Shown here: in pieces, positions 36,142 through 47,505 of the stretch | How positions within the stretch are numbered: the first letter of the stretch is position 1 | How the letters are laid out: every line of letters starts with the position of its first letter | From: Owenia fusiformis | Taxonomy: Eukaryota; Annelida; Polychaeta; Sabellida; Oweniidae | Direction: 5' to 3' | DNA: 64,000 bases | Assembly (NCBI GenBank): GCA_903813345.2 | Contig: CAIIXF020000005.1 | Span: forward strand, 1,366,001-1,430,000 | Notes under the pieces: model-generated | What the model saw: the letters and a program-made list of their open reading frames with translations, nothing else | What the model was told of the DNA's origin: nothing | The model's database searches: none | Program-made: the position numbers and the translations under genes

Positions 36142-36972
36142 CACAGGCTGGTATCGAAAGATTTGTCCGCTGTGACGGAGCATGCTATTTTTCATAAAAA
36201 CACTAAGAATACTTCACGATTTATTTTTTAACTCGTATGTTTCATTATATCAAAGATAATTACTAACTCCATGCAATGGATATATCATTTGCGTGTAACC
36301 TTCACTTCTGTTTGAAGTCCAATAACGCTAAGAGTAAAATCTATTGAAAACGGCGCCAGAGTATCAAACTCTAAAATGTACCATTTCTTTTTTAACTTTT
36401 TAATGGCATGATATAGTGACACGATAATATTAACATATGTTTTAAGCATAACTCTAAATGTATTAATGAGATTTTAATGCATTGGGACTTTTTAATTTTT
36501 TAATAAAAATTAATATTAATATTTTTTGTCCGCTGTGACGGAGCATTTTCACAGTTCATATTTGCAACTGCTCCGTCACAGCGGACAAAAAAATTAAACA
36601 TTATTTTTTATAAAAGAATTAAAAAGACCAAATACATCAACATCTCATTTATACCTTCATAGTTATGCTGAAACCATGTGTAAATATTATCGTGTCACTA
36701 TATCGTGCCATTAGAAAGTTAAACAAGAAATGGTACATTTTGAAGTATGATACTCCGGCGCCATTTTCAATAGCTTTTCTTCCCAGCGTAATTGGACTTC
36801 AAACAGAAGTGAAAGTTACCCGCAAATGATATATCCATTGCATGGAGTAAGTAATTTTGTATGGTATAACTAAACATATGAGTTAAAAAATAAATCGTGA
36901 AGTATTCTTAGTGTTTTTATGAAAAATAGCATGCTCCGTCACAGCGGACAAATATTTCGATACCAGCCTGTG
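36142..36972. mobile_element. 831 bp foldback element with four copies of a 22 bp motif
   Basis: Outer ends CACAGGCTGGTATCGAAAG and its reverse complement (ending CCAGCCTGTG) are flanked by AATAA (36137-36141 and 36973-36977). Each ~400 bp arm is itself bordered by TTTGTCCGCTGTGACGGAGC: near 36162 and 36527 in the left arm, and reversed near 36574 and 36930 in the right. The arms pair through most of their length. No coding capacity. CAC-starting ends and a 5 bp duplication would fit Transib-like elements, but AATAA is not a typical Transib target, so the superfamily is open. It ends 80 bp before the ATG of the sulfotransferase-like gene. Confidence 0.85.
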
Positions 36973-37052
36973 AATAAGGGAAATGAAGGCTGACATAACG
37001 ATGAAGATGGTAATGACCGTATACCTACACAAATATTATTGACAAAACAAGA

Positions 37053-38330
37053 ATGGAATTTAAGGCAGTGATAACCAGCGGTGTTTCTTTGGCAATCTTG
37101 CTTTCGTACATATACATAATTACCAGCATTGACAAATATGGAAGTGAAGACCTTCCAGCTTTTACAAAGCCAATAGAAAGCAAACAGATTCATGATAGAA
37201 GAATAAAAAATTCTGAAGAACGTTATAAGAACACATTGGATAATAAGAACCAATGGAGTATTCCACAACAAAGGCAGAAGAGCAATACAGCACTAACGAC
37301 TACACACAGAGGAGTTTTTTATCTAAAAGTTAACAAAGCAGGGAGCTGCACACTTCAAGCAATGTTTAATAAATATGCTGATAAACACAACCAAATTGTT
37401 GGAATGCCATGTAGTAATTCTGTTGGTGAGAGACACTTAGTGGGATGGCCTGAACCATTCAAACCAGAACATTTAATCCCTCTGAGCAAGAACTACACAT
37501 ATTGGGAACATCTAAATGAGCATATAAAATACAGTTCAAAAATCAAACAAGTTATGGCCCCAGGGAGTGTATTTGTCGCATCAATCCGGGAACCATTTTC
37601 ACATTTCTTTTCATATTATAACTTTTACAGCATGGAGAAAACCTATAAAGGATATCTCAAAGAGCCTAATAAATTCAAATATTTTTTAGATAACATTAAA
37701 ACTATGCCGCACCTTGAACTGATCCATCACATGCCTCCTAGTAACCCAATTGCACAATGTTTTGGAATCAAACAGGAGGAACAATATAACATCACAGTAA
37801 TACAAGAAAAAATCAATGAAATTGAGATGGAGTTTGACTTAGTGATATTAGCTGAGTTTATGGATGAGAGTCTCATTTTGTTGACTGAATGCTCAGATTT
37901 AACAATCGAAGATGTAGTCATCTTAAAAAATGCAAATGTGAAGAACATTAAAAAATCCAAGCCAGTTTTAACTCCTAAAGAATATGAGAACTTAATCCAA
38001 TGGAACATAGCTGACTCAATGATATACAATCATTTCAACAAAACTCTATGGGAAAAGATTGACAAGTTTGGTCGTCACAAAATGGCTATAAAAATCTTAG
38101 AACTCGATATGGCTAAATCAATAAAGCAGAAAGAATGTGACTCTGTGCAGAGAAAACCTAATTTGAAAAGAATAGAAGATTTGAAAATAAAACATGACTG
38201 TATGATCCAAAACCTAGATTATATAGGTGCTGATAAATATTTCAGGAATAAGATGACTGAGAAAGGAATCTATGATATTGAAAAGGCTCAAAAAACCTGT
38301 AAATATCCTCCAAATAAACATGGGCAGTAA
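37053..38330 (+). CDS. Gal3ST-like (galactose-3-O-) sulfotransferase, intronless
   Basis: 425 aa. Residues ~7-26 form one hydrophobic segment after a short cytosolic end, i.e. a type II Golgi membrane protein. YLKVNKAGSCTLQAMFNKY (residues 90-108) fits the 5'-phosphosulfate-binding loop, although the usual THKTGSST pattern is changed to VNKAGSCT. VFVASIREPFSHFFSYYNFY (173-192) is the 3'-phosphate-binding motif with Arg179 and Ser183 kept. LVILAEFMDESLILL (about 268-282) is a further Gal3ST hallmark. The family transfers sulfate from PAPS to galactose or related sugars of glycolipids and glycans. Acceptor specificity cannot be read from sequence. The ATG chosen is the first in frame and gives the membrane anchor. 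The gene is uninterrupted, as expected for a retrocopy or for lineage-expanded sulfotransferases. Confidence 0.88.
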   Translation: MEFKAVITSGVSLAILLSYIYIITSIDKYGSEDLPAFTKPIESKQIHDRRIKNSEERYKNTLDNKNQWSIPQQRQKSNTALTTTHRGVFYLKVNKAGSCTLQAMFNKYADKHNQIVGMPCSNSVGERHLVGWPEPFKPEHLIPLSKNYTYWEHLNEHIKYSSKIKQVMAPGSVFVASIREPFSHFFSYYNFYSMEKTYKGYLKEPNKFKYFLDNIKTMPHLELIHHMPPSNPIAQCFGIKQEEQYNITVIQEKINEIEMEFDLVILAEFMDESLILLTECSDLTIEDVVILKNANVKNIKKSKPVLTPKEYENLIQWNIADSMIYNHFNKTLWEKIDKFGRHKMAIKILELDMAKSIKQKECDSVQRKPNLKRIEDLKIKHDCMIQNLDYIGADKYFRNKMTEKGIYDIEKAQKTCKYPPNKHGQ

Positions 38331-38365
38331 CATAAAAATGTGAGAAAATATAAACCTTAAAGATT

Positions 38366-38371
38366 ATTAAA
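38366..38371 (+). terminator. Candidate variant polyadenylation signal (ATTAAA)
   Basis: ATTAAA 36 bp after the sulfotransferase stop codon; no AATAAA is seen in the next 300 bp. Confidence 0.35.
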
Positions 38372-38699
38372 AGGTTATGAGACACCAACTGGATTACTGT
38401 ATCATTTTTTACATAAACCTATACATTATATTTTGAAATGTGATATTTTGACAACAAAAACTGATTTCTCAAACAACAAAAATGATTATGAGCATTCGAT
38501 CAGACAAATTTGTACATAGAGTTACATATGTGCCTAGTCTGAGTTTTGTTTCTTATTTTCTAGACGTGGTACATCTCTTAAATACTCATCATTTTTTCAT
38601 TTTTTCAATAATACATCATGGTAATACTGGAGTTATTTTTGATCCTGTGAGTTATTGCAAAACACCATGAACTATAAACTTATAATACTTTGGGTTGGA

Positions 38700-41600
38700 C
38701 ACGGGACATGTTTTCAGGTTTTGCATATGAGTAATGTCATATTGACCCCAAATGGTTGATACCTACGACTTACATGTGGCTGATGCATTGTGTCATGAAC
38801 TTCCATTTTACAGTGTTATTGATGATATTGAATACCTTGAATCTGTTCCCTATGCTGATTTACTTGCCAATTTTGAACATAATATCTTTAACCCATTTAA
38901 TGAAAGGCTTTCTAATGAAAATGATGAGATCGAAATGTACATGAAGAATGATGTCATGGATTCAATTACCAAATGCAAATATAGATCTTTAACAGAGCTC
39001 TCTGCTTTAATGGACTCCAAAACTGGACAAGATTTTTCCATAATTCATTTTAATTCACAAAGCATTCTTAGTAAATAATCTGAGCTGAATATTTTCATTG
39101 ATCAATTAAAGAAAAATCCGGTTCAAGTGTTGGCATTTTCTGAAACCTGGCTGAACTCTGACACAGAGAAGCAATGTGCATCTCTTTTCTCTGATTATAC
39201 ACCATATTTCTCTTCTAGAACTGATCGTGAAGGCGGGGGTGCTGCTTTATTCATTTTTAATGGTATTAGTCACAAATTCAGACATGATATTAAATTCCAC
39301 GATGATCAGTGTAATTCCTTAGCCATTGAAATTGTCAACCAACAATCTAAGAACATCATCGTTACTGCTTTATACAAACCTCCAAAAATTAATATTGATG
39401 AATTTAATGCCAATCTAACTTCATATCTTAGACAAATCAATAATGAAAATAAATTCTCTGTCTTCACTGGGGATTTTAACATAGATCTTTTCAAATCTGA
39501 CATTCACAAAGGCACTGATGACTTTCTTAATATTTTGTACTCCTATAATCACAGACCATTGATATACAAGCCTACCCGTGTAACATCCCATTCTGCGACC
39601 TTAATTGACAATATATTTACTAATATGTCTAATTTTATTCATGGGGATGTCATCTTAAGTGATATCTCTGACCATTTTCCAGTATTTGCACTTTCTGAGT
39701 CAACAATAAGCACTATAAAATATAAAACAATTTCATACAGAAAATATACTACTCAAAATGTACAAATGTTCAAACAACAGCTTTCTACGGTAGATTGGAC
39801 TGATTTATATTCTAGCAATGATGCAAATGATGCATATAACATTTTCCATGACAAAATTTCTAAAATCTATAATGAGTCATTCCCCCTCTTAAAAAAGAGA
39901 GTTAAGCATTACAATGATAACTCACGCCCTTGGCTAACTATAGGTATCATAAATTCTGCTAAGGTTAAAAATAAATTGTACTATAAATATGTAAAATGTC
40001 CAACAATTACCAATTTGACAGCATACAAAGAATATAAATGCTTACTTAGACGCACTATAAGAATTTCCGAACGTTCGTATTATCGTGACCGATTTAACTC
40101 TGCAAACGGTAATATAAAGGATACATGGGCTGTTATTAAAGATATTTTGAAAAAGAAAAAAGCTTATCCCAAATCTCAAAATGAATTTATAGTTAATGAC
40201 CAGGTTATTTCAGATAAAATTGAAATCTCTAACAAATTTAATGAATTTTTCGCAACTATTGGAAAGAAATATGCGGAAAATATTGGCCATAGTAACAAAC
40301 ATTGGTCTCAATTTATCAACTCAACGAAAAAAAACAGATATTAAATTTAATTTTGACTTAATAACTCACCAGGAACTACAGGACCTAATGGGTGATCTCA
40401 AAGATAGCAGTGCATCTATTGATGACATCAAACCCATTATTATACGTCAGTCTAAGGATGAACTTCTTAACCCTCTTCTTTTTATTTATAACATGTCTTT
40501 TCAACAGGGATGCTTTCCTGATCTTCTTAAAATGGCTAAAGTCATACCCATATTTAAATCTGGTGAAAATGACAAATTTACAAATTACAGGCCAATATCG
40601 ATTTTGTCTGTATTTTCTAAACTCATTGAGAAACTTGTCCATAAGCGATTATACACTTTTTTGAAGAATCAAAATTACTTTACTTACACCAATTTGGATT
40701 TCGAAAAAATTTCTCCACATATATGGCAATTCTGACCTTTGTCGAAAATATAAGATCAGCTCTTGAAAATGATAAATACTCCATTGGAATCTTCTTTGAC
40801 CTGTCAAAAGCGTTCGACACTATCAACCACGATATTCTCATAAAAAAACTTGACTCTATGGTGTCGGACAAGTTGAACAAAACTTTTTTAAAAGTTATCT
40901 TCAAAATCGTAAACAAATTGTTTCCTATGATGGTGCCCTGTCTGACACCCAAACTGTTTCCCAGGGAGTCCCTCAGGGATCCGTTTTGGGACCACTTTTA
41001 TTTATAATTTATGTTAATGACCTGTTCACGGCGTCACAAAGTCTTAAATCTGTTTTATTTGCAGATGACACTAATCTTCTAGCTTCTGACCATAATTTAA
41101 CTAGACTTGTAAATACTGTCAATCAGGAACTCATTACTCTTGATGACTGGTTTAAAGCAAACCTCCTTTCTTTAAACTATTCAAAAACAAAATTCATCGT
41201 CTTCTCCAAAAAACGAAAAAAGGTTTGTCAACAAATTGAAATATTCATAAATGGAAAACAAATTGATAGGGTTCATGAAATGAATTTTTTGGGGGTAACA
41301 ATTGATGAATTCCTTGACTGGAAAAGTCACATAAAAATGTAGAAAGAAAAATATCTAGAACCATTGGAATCTCATTCAAATGCAGATACTTGCTAATCAT
41401 AAAAAGTATGTTAGCAATTTATAATTCTTTAATATACTCCTACTTGAATTATTGCACAATCATTTGGGCCGGAGCATATTCAGCTTTGGATAAACTGCTC
41501 AAATTACAAAAATCATACCTTCGTCTCATGGCAGGAAAAGACAGGTTTGAGCACTCAGCTCCACTATTCAAACAATTTAGAATACTACCAATGCATGATA

Positions 41601-42250
41601 TCTATCAATTAAATGTTGGAATTTTTGTTTATTGCTGGTATAACAATATATCAGTCCACCGCAAGATTTTTGAAAAATATTTTACGTTAAATTTTGACAT
41701 TCATCGATATGAAACTAGACATTCACATGATATCCATGCCTTCAAGTTCAAAACAAATATTGGCCTTTATTCACTGAAAGTTCAAGGTCAGCAAATCTGG
41801 AATTCTATATCTCATCATATTCGACAAGCAGCCTCACTCTCAATTTTTAAGTCTCTGTTCAAACAAAATAAAATAGATGACATACCTTTATAATTTTAAA
41901 GATTTGAAAATGTCTTTACCAATTGAAAATCTGTACTCTACCACATTTTTGTCTTATCAACTTATATATATAAATATTATAAACTTAGCAGCAATTACCT
42001 GTTCCCATGCCCTGTGTCTCTGTCCCCGAGTGTTAATATTTTTACATTTTTGAAATGATTTCCAACAGACTTGGGCCAGTGTCATTCTCAGGTATTTCTC
42101 CACTCCATTTTTATTTTGTCTTACCTGTTGGCGTCACTGACCCATTTCTGTTCAGTTATAACCAACATATATGCTCTTGAGAGCGTCATGTTGTATTGAA
42201 TGTCATGTATGTTTTCAAATAGTAATAAATATCTGAATCTGAATCTGAAA
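38700..42250 (+). mobile_element. Decayed non-LTR retrotransposon (CR1/Jockey-like), endonuclease plus reverse transcriptase
   Basis: Order: APE-type endonuclease (LAFSETWLNSDTEKQ, FTGDFNIDLFKS and SDHFPVFAL, about 39050-39690), reverse transcriptase (VIPIFKSGENDKFTNYRPIS near 40550, FFDLSKAFDTINHDIL near 40800, GVPQGS region near 40960, LFADDTNLLAS near 41060), thumb and C-terminal region to 41893. The catalytic FADD is present, but the frame is broken by an in-frame TAA at 39076-39078 and by frameshifts around 40330, 40730, 40990 and 41345, so the copy is dead. A 3' tail of CTGAAT repeats at about 42228-42248 marks the end, as in CR1-group elements. The left edge is approximate. Confidence 0.9.
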
Positions 42251-42840
42251 TGCCAGTTTTAATTAAAGTGTCCAAAAACTGTTCACAGACAAACAGACAG
42301 ACACGCGAGTCATTGCAATAGCTCTCTAACTGAGCAAGAAACAACCCTTTATAATGACAATAAAAATGTTGTACCAAAAGGAATTGATTAGTTGAAAAAA
42401 GTAAACTATGTAATACGCCTACAAGAAAGTATTATCTTTATTGACTAAACATGATAAAAATCATCATATTTTGAACAAAAGATAATACAGATTATAATCA
42501 CTTATCTGAAATGAACTTGAATTCAACTTTAAATAGAAACTTCTGGAATGGAGGAAAACTTAATGATTTCTATGGGTGCAAGTTAAAATTTATATGTCCT
42601 TATTTTAATGATATCCTCATCAATTAAATTTTATGATGAACTTTGACGTCCAGTGCTTTTTTCCCTTTACTATACAAATGTCTTTTTCACATAGGGTTTT
42701 TATTAAAATACATTCCATAAGATTCTTGACACCCAGTAAGTCATAGGTTGAAGGGTCATAGGGTAGTACATTCCAATATTCGGTTATATGAGGCATACTT
42801 GTAATTACAGGAATAACAAATATATGTTCATCTTGCTCTC
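42251..42840. other. Spacer between two LINE copies
   Basis: AT-rich with no recognisable feature. Confidence 0.5.
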
Positions 42841-44349
42841 AGTAGATACAACTATTATATCAAAAATACTAGAGAGGGCTGTTCATAATCAATTATACCG
42901 TATATGTATTTTAAAGCCAACAACCTATTTACAGTATGGCAATCGGGTTTTAGAGATCACCATTTAACAGAGACCGCACTTCTCTCTTTATATGATGAAT
43001 GGCTAAAAAATGTTAACGAAGGTAAATTAACGGGAACTATATTTTTAGACCTGAGTAAGGTGTTTGACCTTGTTAATCATTCGATCTTACTAGAAAAGTT
43101 AAAATTGTATGGTGTAGGCAGTAAAAGTTTACTTTGGTTTCAACATTACTTAAAAAATAGGAAACAAACTGTTATTTTAGATGATACACCTTTGCAAGAA
43201 GCATCTGTCTCTTTGGGAATTCCGCAAGGATCGATAATTGGTCCTTTGCTCTTCATAATCTTTATTAATGACTTAGCCAAGGTAAATGTATGCAGTCAAG
43301 ATGGTTGCATATGACTGTTTGCTGATGATACTACTTTAACTAGGTCAACTTGTGATGTACCATCTCTTCATACACTACTTCAAAATGATATTAACTGTAT
43401 TGATGAATGGACGAAATGTAATAAGATGCATTTAAACTAAAGTAAAACAAAATTAATGAAAATAGGAAATACCTCAAAGTATGGAAATGATGAAGATACC
43501 ATAACAATATCAAATAATGTAATTGAAAATGTTGAAACTTATAAATATTTAGGTGTTATTTTGGATGACAAATTAGCATTCAAAGTACATATTGAAAAGC
43601 TTTGTTCAAATATCTCTTGTAAGATAGGTATTTTAAGAAGGCTTAATCCATTTGTTTCAAAGGAAGCACTCATCACAATTTATAATACAATCATATTACC
43701 AGAATTTAATTACTGCTCAATATATTGCCTGGGGAGAATGTTCTAATAAAATCCTCAAAAAAATGATGGCAGCACAAATTATACTGAGAGCCAATTTTGA
43801 TGTTTCAAGTGTCACTTTACTTGAGTCCCTAAATTCAAATTCAAATTCAGGAAATGATTAGATACAGGAAATCAATTTTAATGTACCAGGCCATTTCAGG
43901 CATTTCTCCCCCATATAATCAAAACTGTTTCAAAGAGACAAAGTCTGTCCATAATTATGCTACTAGAGCAGTTGTGGAAAATTCACTTCATGTACCAAAA
44001 CCCAAACTTGAAGTGTTTAAGAAAAGCATATCATACAGTGGTTCACATCTTTGGAACAAGCTTGATAAGACTGTCAAAGAGTCTGATTCTGTAAACTCTT
44101 TTAAGAAAGCATATAAACAAGTGCATCAGATCAGAAAATGAAAATTATGTAAATGCATTATTTAAAGACATGTTCCTTATTCATGTACTTCTCTTATAAG
44201 TTGTTCTCTATGTTTCATGTAACTGCATACTTTGTAGATGCATCTATATCAAATTGTTCTATATGTCCTATATATCTATATGTCCTATTGTATGTTTCTA
44301 TATTAATTGTACATATTGTAAATAATTGTATACATTACATTACATTACA
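42841..44349 (+). mobile_element. Second, 5'-truncated LINE with ATTAC tail
   Basis: Starts inside the reverse transcriptase (ISKILERAVHNQLYRI near 42865) and continues through TIFLDLSKVFDLVNHSILLE, LGIPQGSIIGPLLFIIFIND and, after a TGA near 43312, LFADDTTL, then KYLGVILDDKLAFKVHIEKL. Several frameshifts and stops are present. It ends with ATTACATTACATTACA at 44333-44348. It is a different family from the 38.7-42.2 kb element, judging by motif wording and tail. Confidence 0.88.
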
Positions 44350-44640
44350 GTATAAGATCATGCACAGAATATATCCTACAAATATTTTGTTATACAAAAT
44401 GAAAATTGTAAATAATGAAAATTGCAAGTATTGCAAAGATAAACTGGACACTTATGAACATTTCTTTGTTGAATGTAAATACATTGAGTCAATATCATGG
44501 AAACTGGTTCAGACCATTTGTAAATTATTACTGGGCCTCTAGGAAGACCAGTTTTGTACTGACAGAGCTACCCAGAATAAATATAGTTTTCAAATCGAAT
44601 CAAATCGAACATGAGGATTTAGGGAAAGAGAGGTTATTTA
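44350..44640 (+). pseudogene. L1/Tx1-like LINE C-terminal fragment
   Basis: Immediately after the ATTAC tail a new frame reads YKIMHRIYPTNILLYKMKIV, then CKYCKDKLDTYEHFFVECKY, a Cys/His knuckle (CxxC...H...C) typical of L1/Tx1-type open frames, followed by SWKLVQTICKLLLGL. The frame then shifts and continues as FVLTELPRINIVF. The abrupt start suggests the LINE to its left inserted into it. Confidence 0.7.
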
Positions 44641-44646
44641 AATTTG

Positions 44647-45029
44647 AAGGACGATTCTCGGTTTGGAGAATAGTCTCCTGGGCTAATAATTTTTTTCATT
44701 AAAAATATTACCCAAATTAAACTATGAATATTCAAAAGAGGACATTTAAATCTACAAGATGTAAAAATAACAAATTGGTCTGAAGCAGGGGTAACGCTCA
44801 ATTACCGATTCAATAAAATACAAGTCTCGATTTGGGGAAAGAAGTTCATCAGTGTACTGCGCTAATATTTTTTTGCAAAAAATCTAGAAATATTACCCAA
44901 ATTAAATTATGACTATTCTAAAGAAGACATTCAAATCTATATTATGTAAAAAAAATCAAATTTGTCAGAAGCAGGGATAATGCTCATTTAGATTGATGAA
45001 CTTCGTTCTCCAAACTGAGAATCGTCCTT
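44647..45029 (-). mobile_element. MITE (AAAGGACGATTCTCGG ends), copy 2, reversed
   Basis: 383 bp. AAGGACGATTCTCGGTTTGG at the left and the complementary TGAGAATCGTCCTT at the right. The order of internal landmarks (TCATTTAGATTGATGAACTT near the right end) is the reverse of the copy at 32166-32558. Confidence 0.88.
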
Positions 45030-45099
45030 TTTTGTTTTGATTCGGGATCTGATAAAGGATTTTGGCTGGCACAGGATCCGATACTCATCCATCAACTAG

Positions 45100-45168
45100 T
45101 ATTTGAGTTATGCTCTGGACGGACTGACAGATGGTTGAAGGGCTTCACTATATTTCCCTATCAAACGT
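45100..45168 (+). repeat. Interrupted end of a CCGT-type foldback element (left part)
   Basis: TATTTGAGTTATGCTCTGGACGGACTGACAG followed by TATTTCCCTATC parallels the right end of the element at 53826-53955 (ATTTGAGTTATTGCCCGGAC, then TTCCCTATATCCC). The continuation CGTTCATTGGGATA is found at 50169-50182, on the other side of the large foldback insertion. Confidence 0.6.
45159..45168. repeat. 10 bp target-site duplication, left copy
   Basis: TATCAAACGT, repeated exactly at 50159-50168 on the other side of the foldback element. Confidence 0.9.
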
Positions 45169-45210
45169 GGGTGTCTACAAAACAAAGACCTAAGACCTAA
45201 GACCTACAAA

Positions 45211-47505
45211 ACTAAGACCCCCCACGTTATAAAACTAAGACCCTGTTATAAAACTAAGACCCCCCATGTAATAAAACTAAGACCCTGTCATAAAACTAAG
45301 ACCCCCCACGTTATAAAACTAAGACCCTGTTATAAAACTAAGACCCCCCACGTTATAAAACTAAGACCCTGTTATAAAACTAAGACCCCCCACGTTATAA
45401 AACTAAGACCCTGTTATAAAACTAAGACCCCCCACCTAATAAAACTAAGACCCTGTTATAAAACTAAGACCCTGTTATAAAACTAAGACCCCCCACGTTA
45501 TAAAACTAAGACCCTGTTATAAAACTAAGACCCCCCACGTTATAAAACTAAGACCCTGTTATAAAACTAAGACCCCCCGCGTTATAAAACTAAGACCCTG
45601 TTATAAAACTAAGACCCCCCACGTTATAAAACTAAGACCCTGTTATAAAACTAAGACCCTGTTATAAAACTAAGACCCCCCACGTTATAAAATTAAGACC
45701 CTGTTATAAAACTAAGACCCCCCACGTTATAAAACTAAGACCCTGTTATAAAACTAAGACCCCCCACGTTATAAAACTAAGACCCTGTTATAAAACTAAG
45801 ACCCCCACGTAATAAAACTAAGACCCTGTTATAAAACTAAGACCCCCCACGTTATAAAACTAAGACCCTGTTATAAAACTAAGACCCCCCACGTTATAAA
45901 ACTAAGACCCTGTTATAAAACTAAGACCCCCCCACGTTATAAAACTAAGACCCTGTTATAAAACTAAGACCCCCCACGTAATAAAACTAAGACCCTGTTA
46001 TAAAACTAAGACCCCCCACGTTATAAAACTAAGACCCTGTTATAAAACTAAGACCCCCCACGTTATAAAACTAAGACCCTGTTATAAAACTAAGACCCCC
46101 CACGTTATAAAACTAAGACCCTGTTATAAAACTAAGACCCCCCACGTTATAAAACTAAGACCCTGTTATAAAACTAAGACCCCCCACGTTATAAAACTAA
46201 GACCCTGTTATAAAACTAAGACCCCCCACGTAATAAAACTAAGACCCTGTTATAAAACTAAGACCCCCCACGTTATAAAACAAAGACCCTGTTATAAAAC
46301 TAAGACCCCCCACGTTATAAAACTAAGACCCTGTTATAAAACTAAGACCCCCCACGTTATAAAACTAAGACCCTGTTATAAAACTAAGACCCCCCACGTT
46401 ATAAAACTAAGACCCTGTTATAAAACTAAGACCCCCCACGTAATAAAACTAAGACCCTGTTATAAAACTAAGACCCCCCACGTTATAAAACTAAGACCCT
46501 GTTATAAAACTAAGACCCCCCACGTTATAAAACTAAGACCCTGTTATAAAACTAAGACCCCTCACGTTATAAAACTAAGACCCTGTTATAAAACTAAGAC
46601 CCCCCACGTAATAAAACTAAGACCCTGTTATAAAACTAAGACCCCCCACGTTATAAAACTAAGACCCCCCACGTTATAAAACTAAGACCCTGTTATAAAA
46701 CTAAGACCCCCCACGTTATAAAACTAAGACCCTGTTATAAAACTAAGACCCCCCACGTTATAAAAGTAAGACCCTGTTATAAAACTAAGACCCCCGCGTT
46801 ATAAAACTAAGACCCCCCGCGTTATAAAACTAAGACCCCCCACGTTATAAAACTAAGACCCTGTTATAAAACTAAGACCCCCCACGTTATAAAACTAAGA
46901 CCCTGTTATAAAACTAAGACCCCCCACGTTATAAAACTAAGACCCTGTTATAAAACTAAGACCCCCCACGTTATAAAACTAAGACCCTGTTATAAAACTA
47001 AGACCCCCCACGTTATAAAACTAAGACCCTGTTATAAAACTAAGACCCCCACGTTATAAAACTAAGACCCTGTTATAAAACTAAGACCCCCCACGTTATA
47101 AAACTAAGACCCTGTTATAAAACTAAGACCCCCCACGTTATAAAACTAAGACCCTGTTATAAAACTAAGACCCCCCACGTAATAAAACTAAGACCCTGTT
47201 ATAAAACTAAGACCCCCCACGTTATAAAACTAAGACCCTGTTATAAAACTAAGACCCCCCACGTTATAAAACTAAGACCCTGTTATAAAACTAAGACCCC
47301 CCACGTTATAAAACTAAGACCCTGTTATAAAACTAAGACCCCCCACGTTATAAAACTAAGACCCTGTTATAAAACTAAGACCCCCCACGTTATAAAACTA
47401 AGACCCTGTTATAAAACTAAGACCCCCCACGTTATAAAACTAAGACCCCCCACATTATAAAACTAAGACCTCCCACATTATAAAACTAAGACCCTGCTAT
47501 AAGAA
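45211..47505 (+). repeat. Left-arm minisatellite, ~54 copies of a 42 bp dimer
   Basis: The unit alternates a 19 bp monomer (ATAAAACTAAGACCCTGTT) and a ~23 bp monomer (ATAAAACTAAGACCCCCCAC plus GTT). Variants with GTAAT, GCGTT or one C fewer are scattered. Every monomer contains TATAAAACTAAGACC. Confidence 0.95.

Noticed and set aside
45200-47505. Repeated TATAAAA motifs as promoters
   Set aside because: They are part of the minisatellite monomer (TATAAAACTAAGACC); no transcription unit follows.
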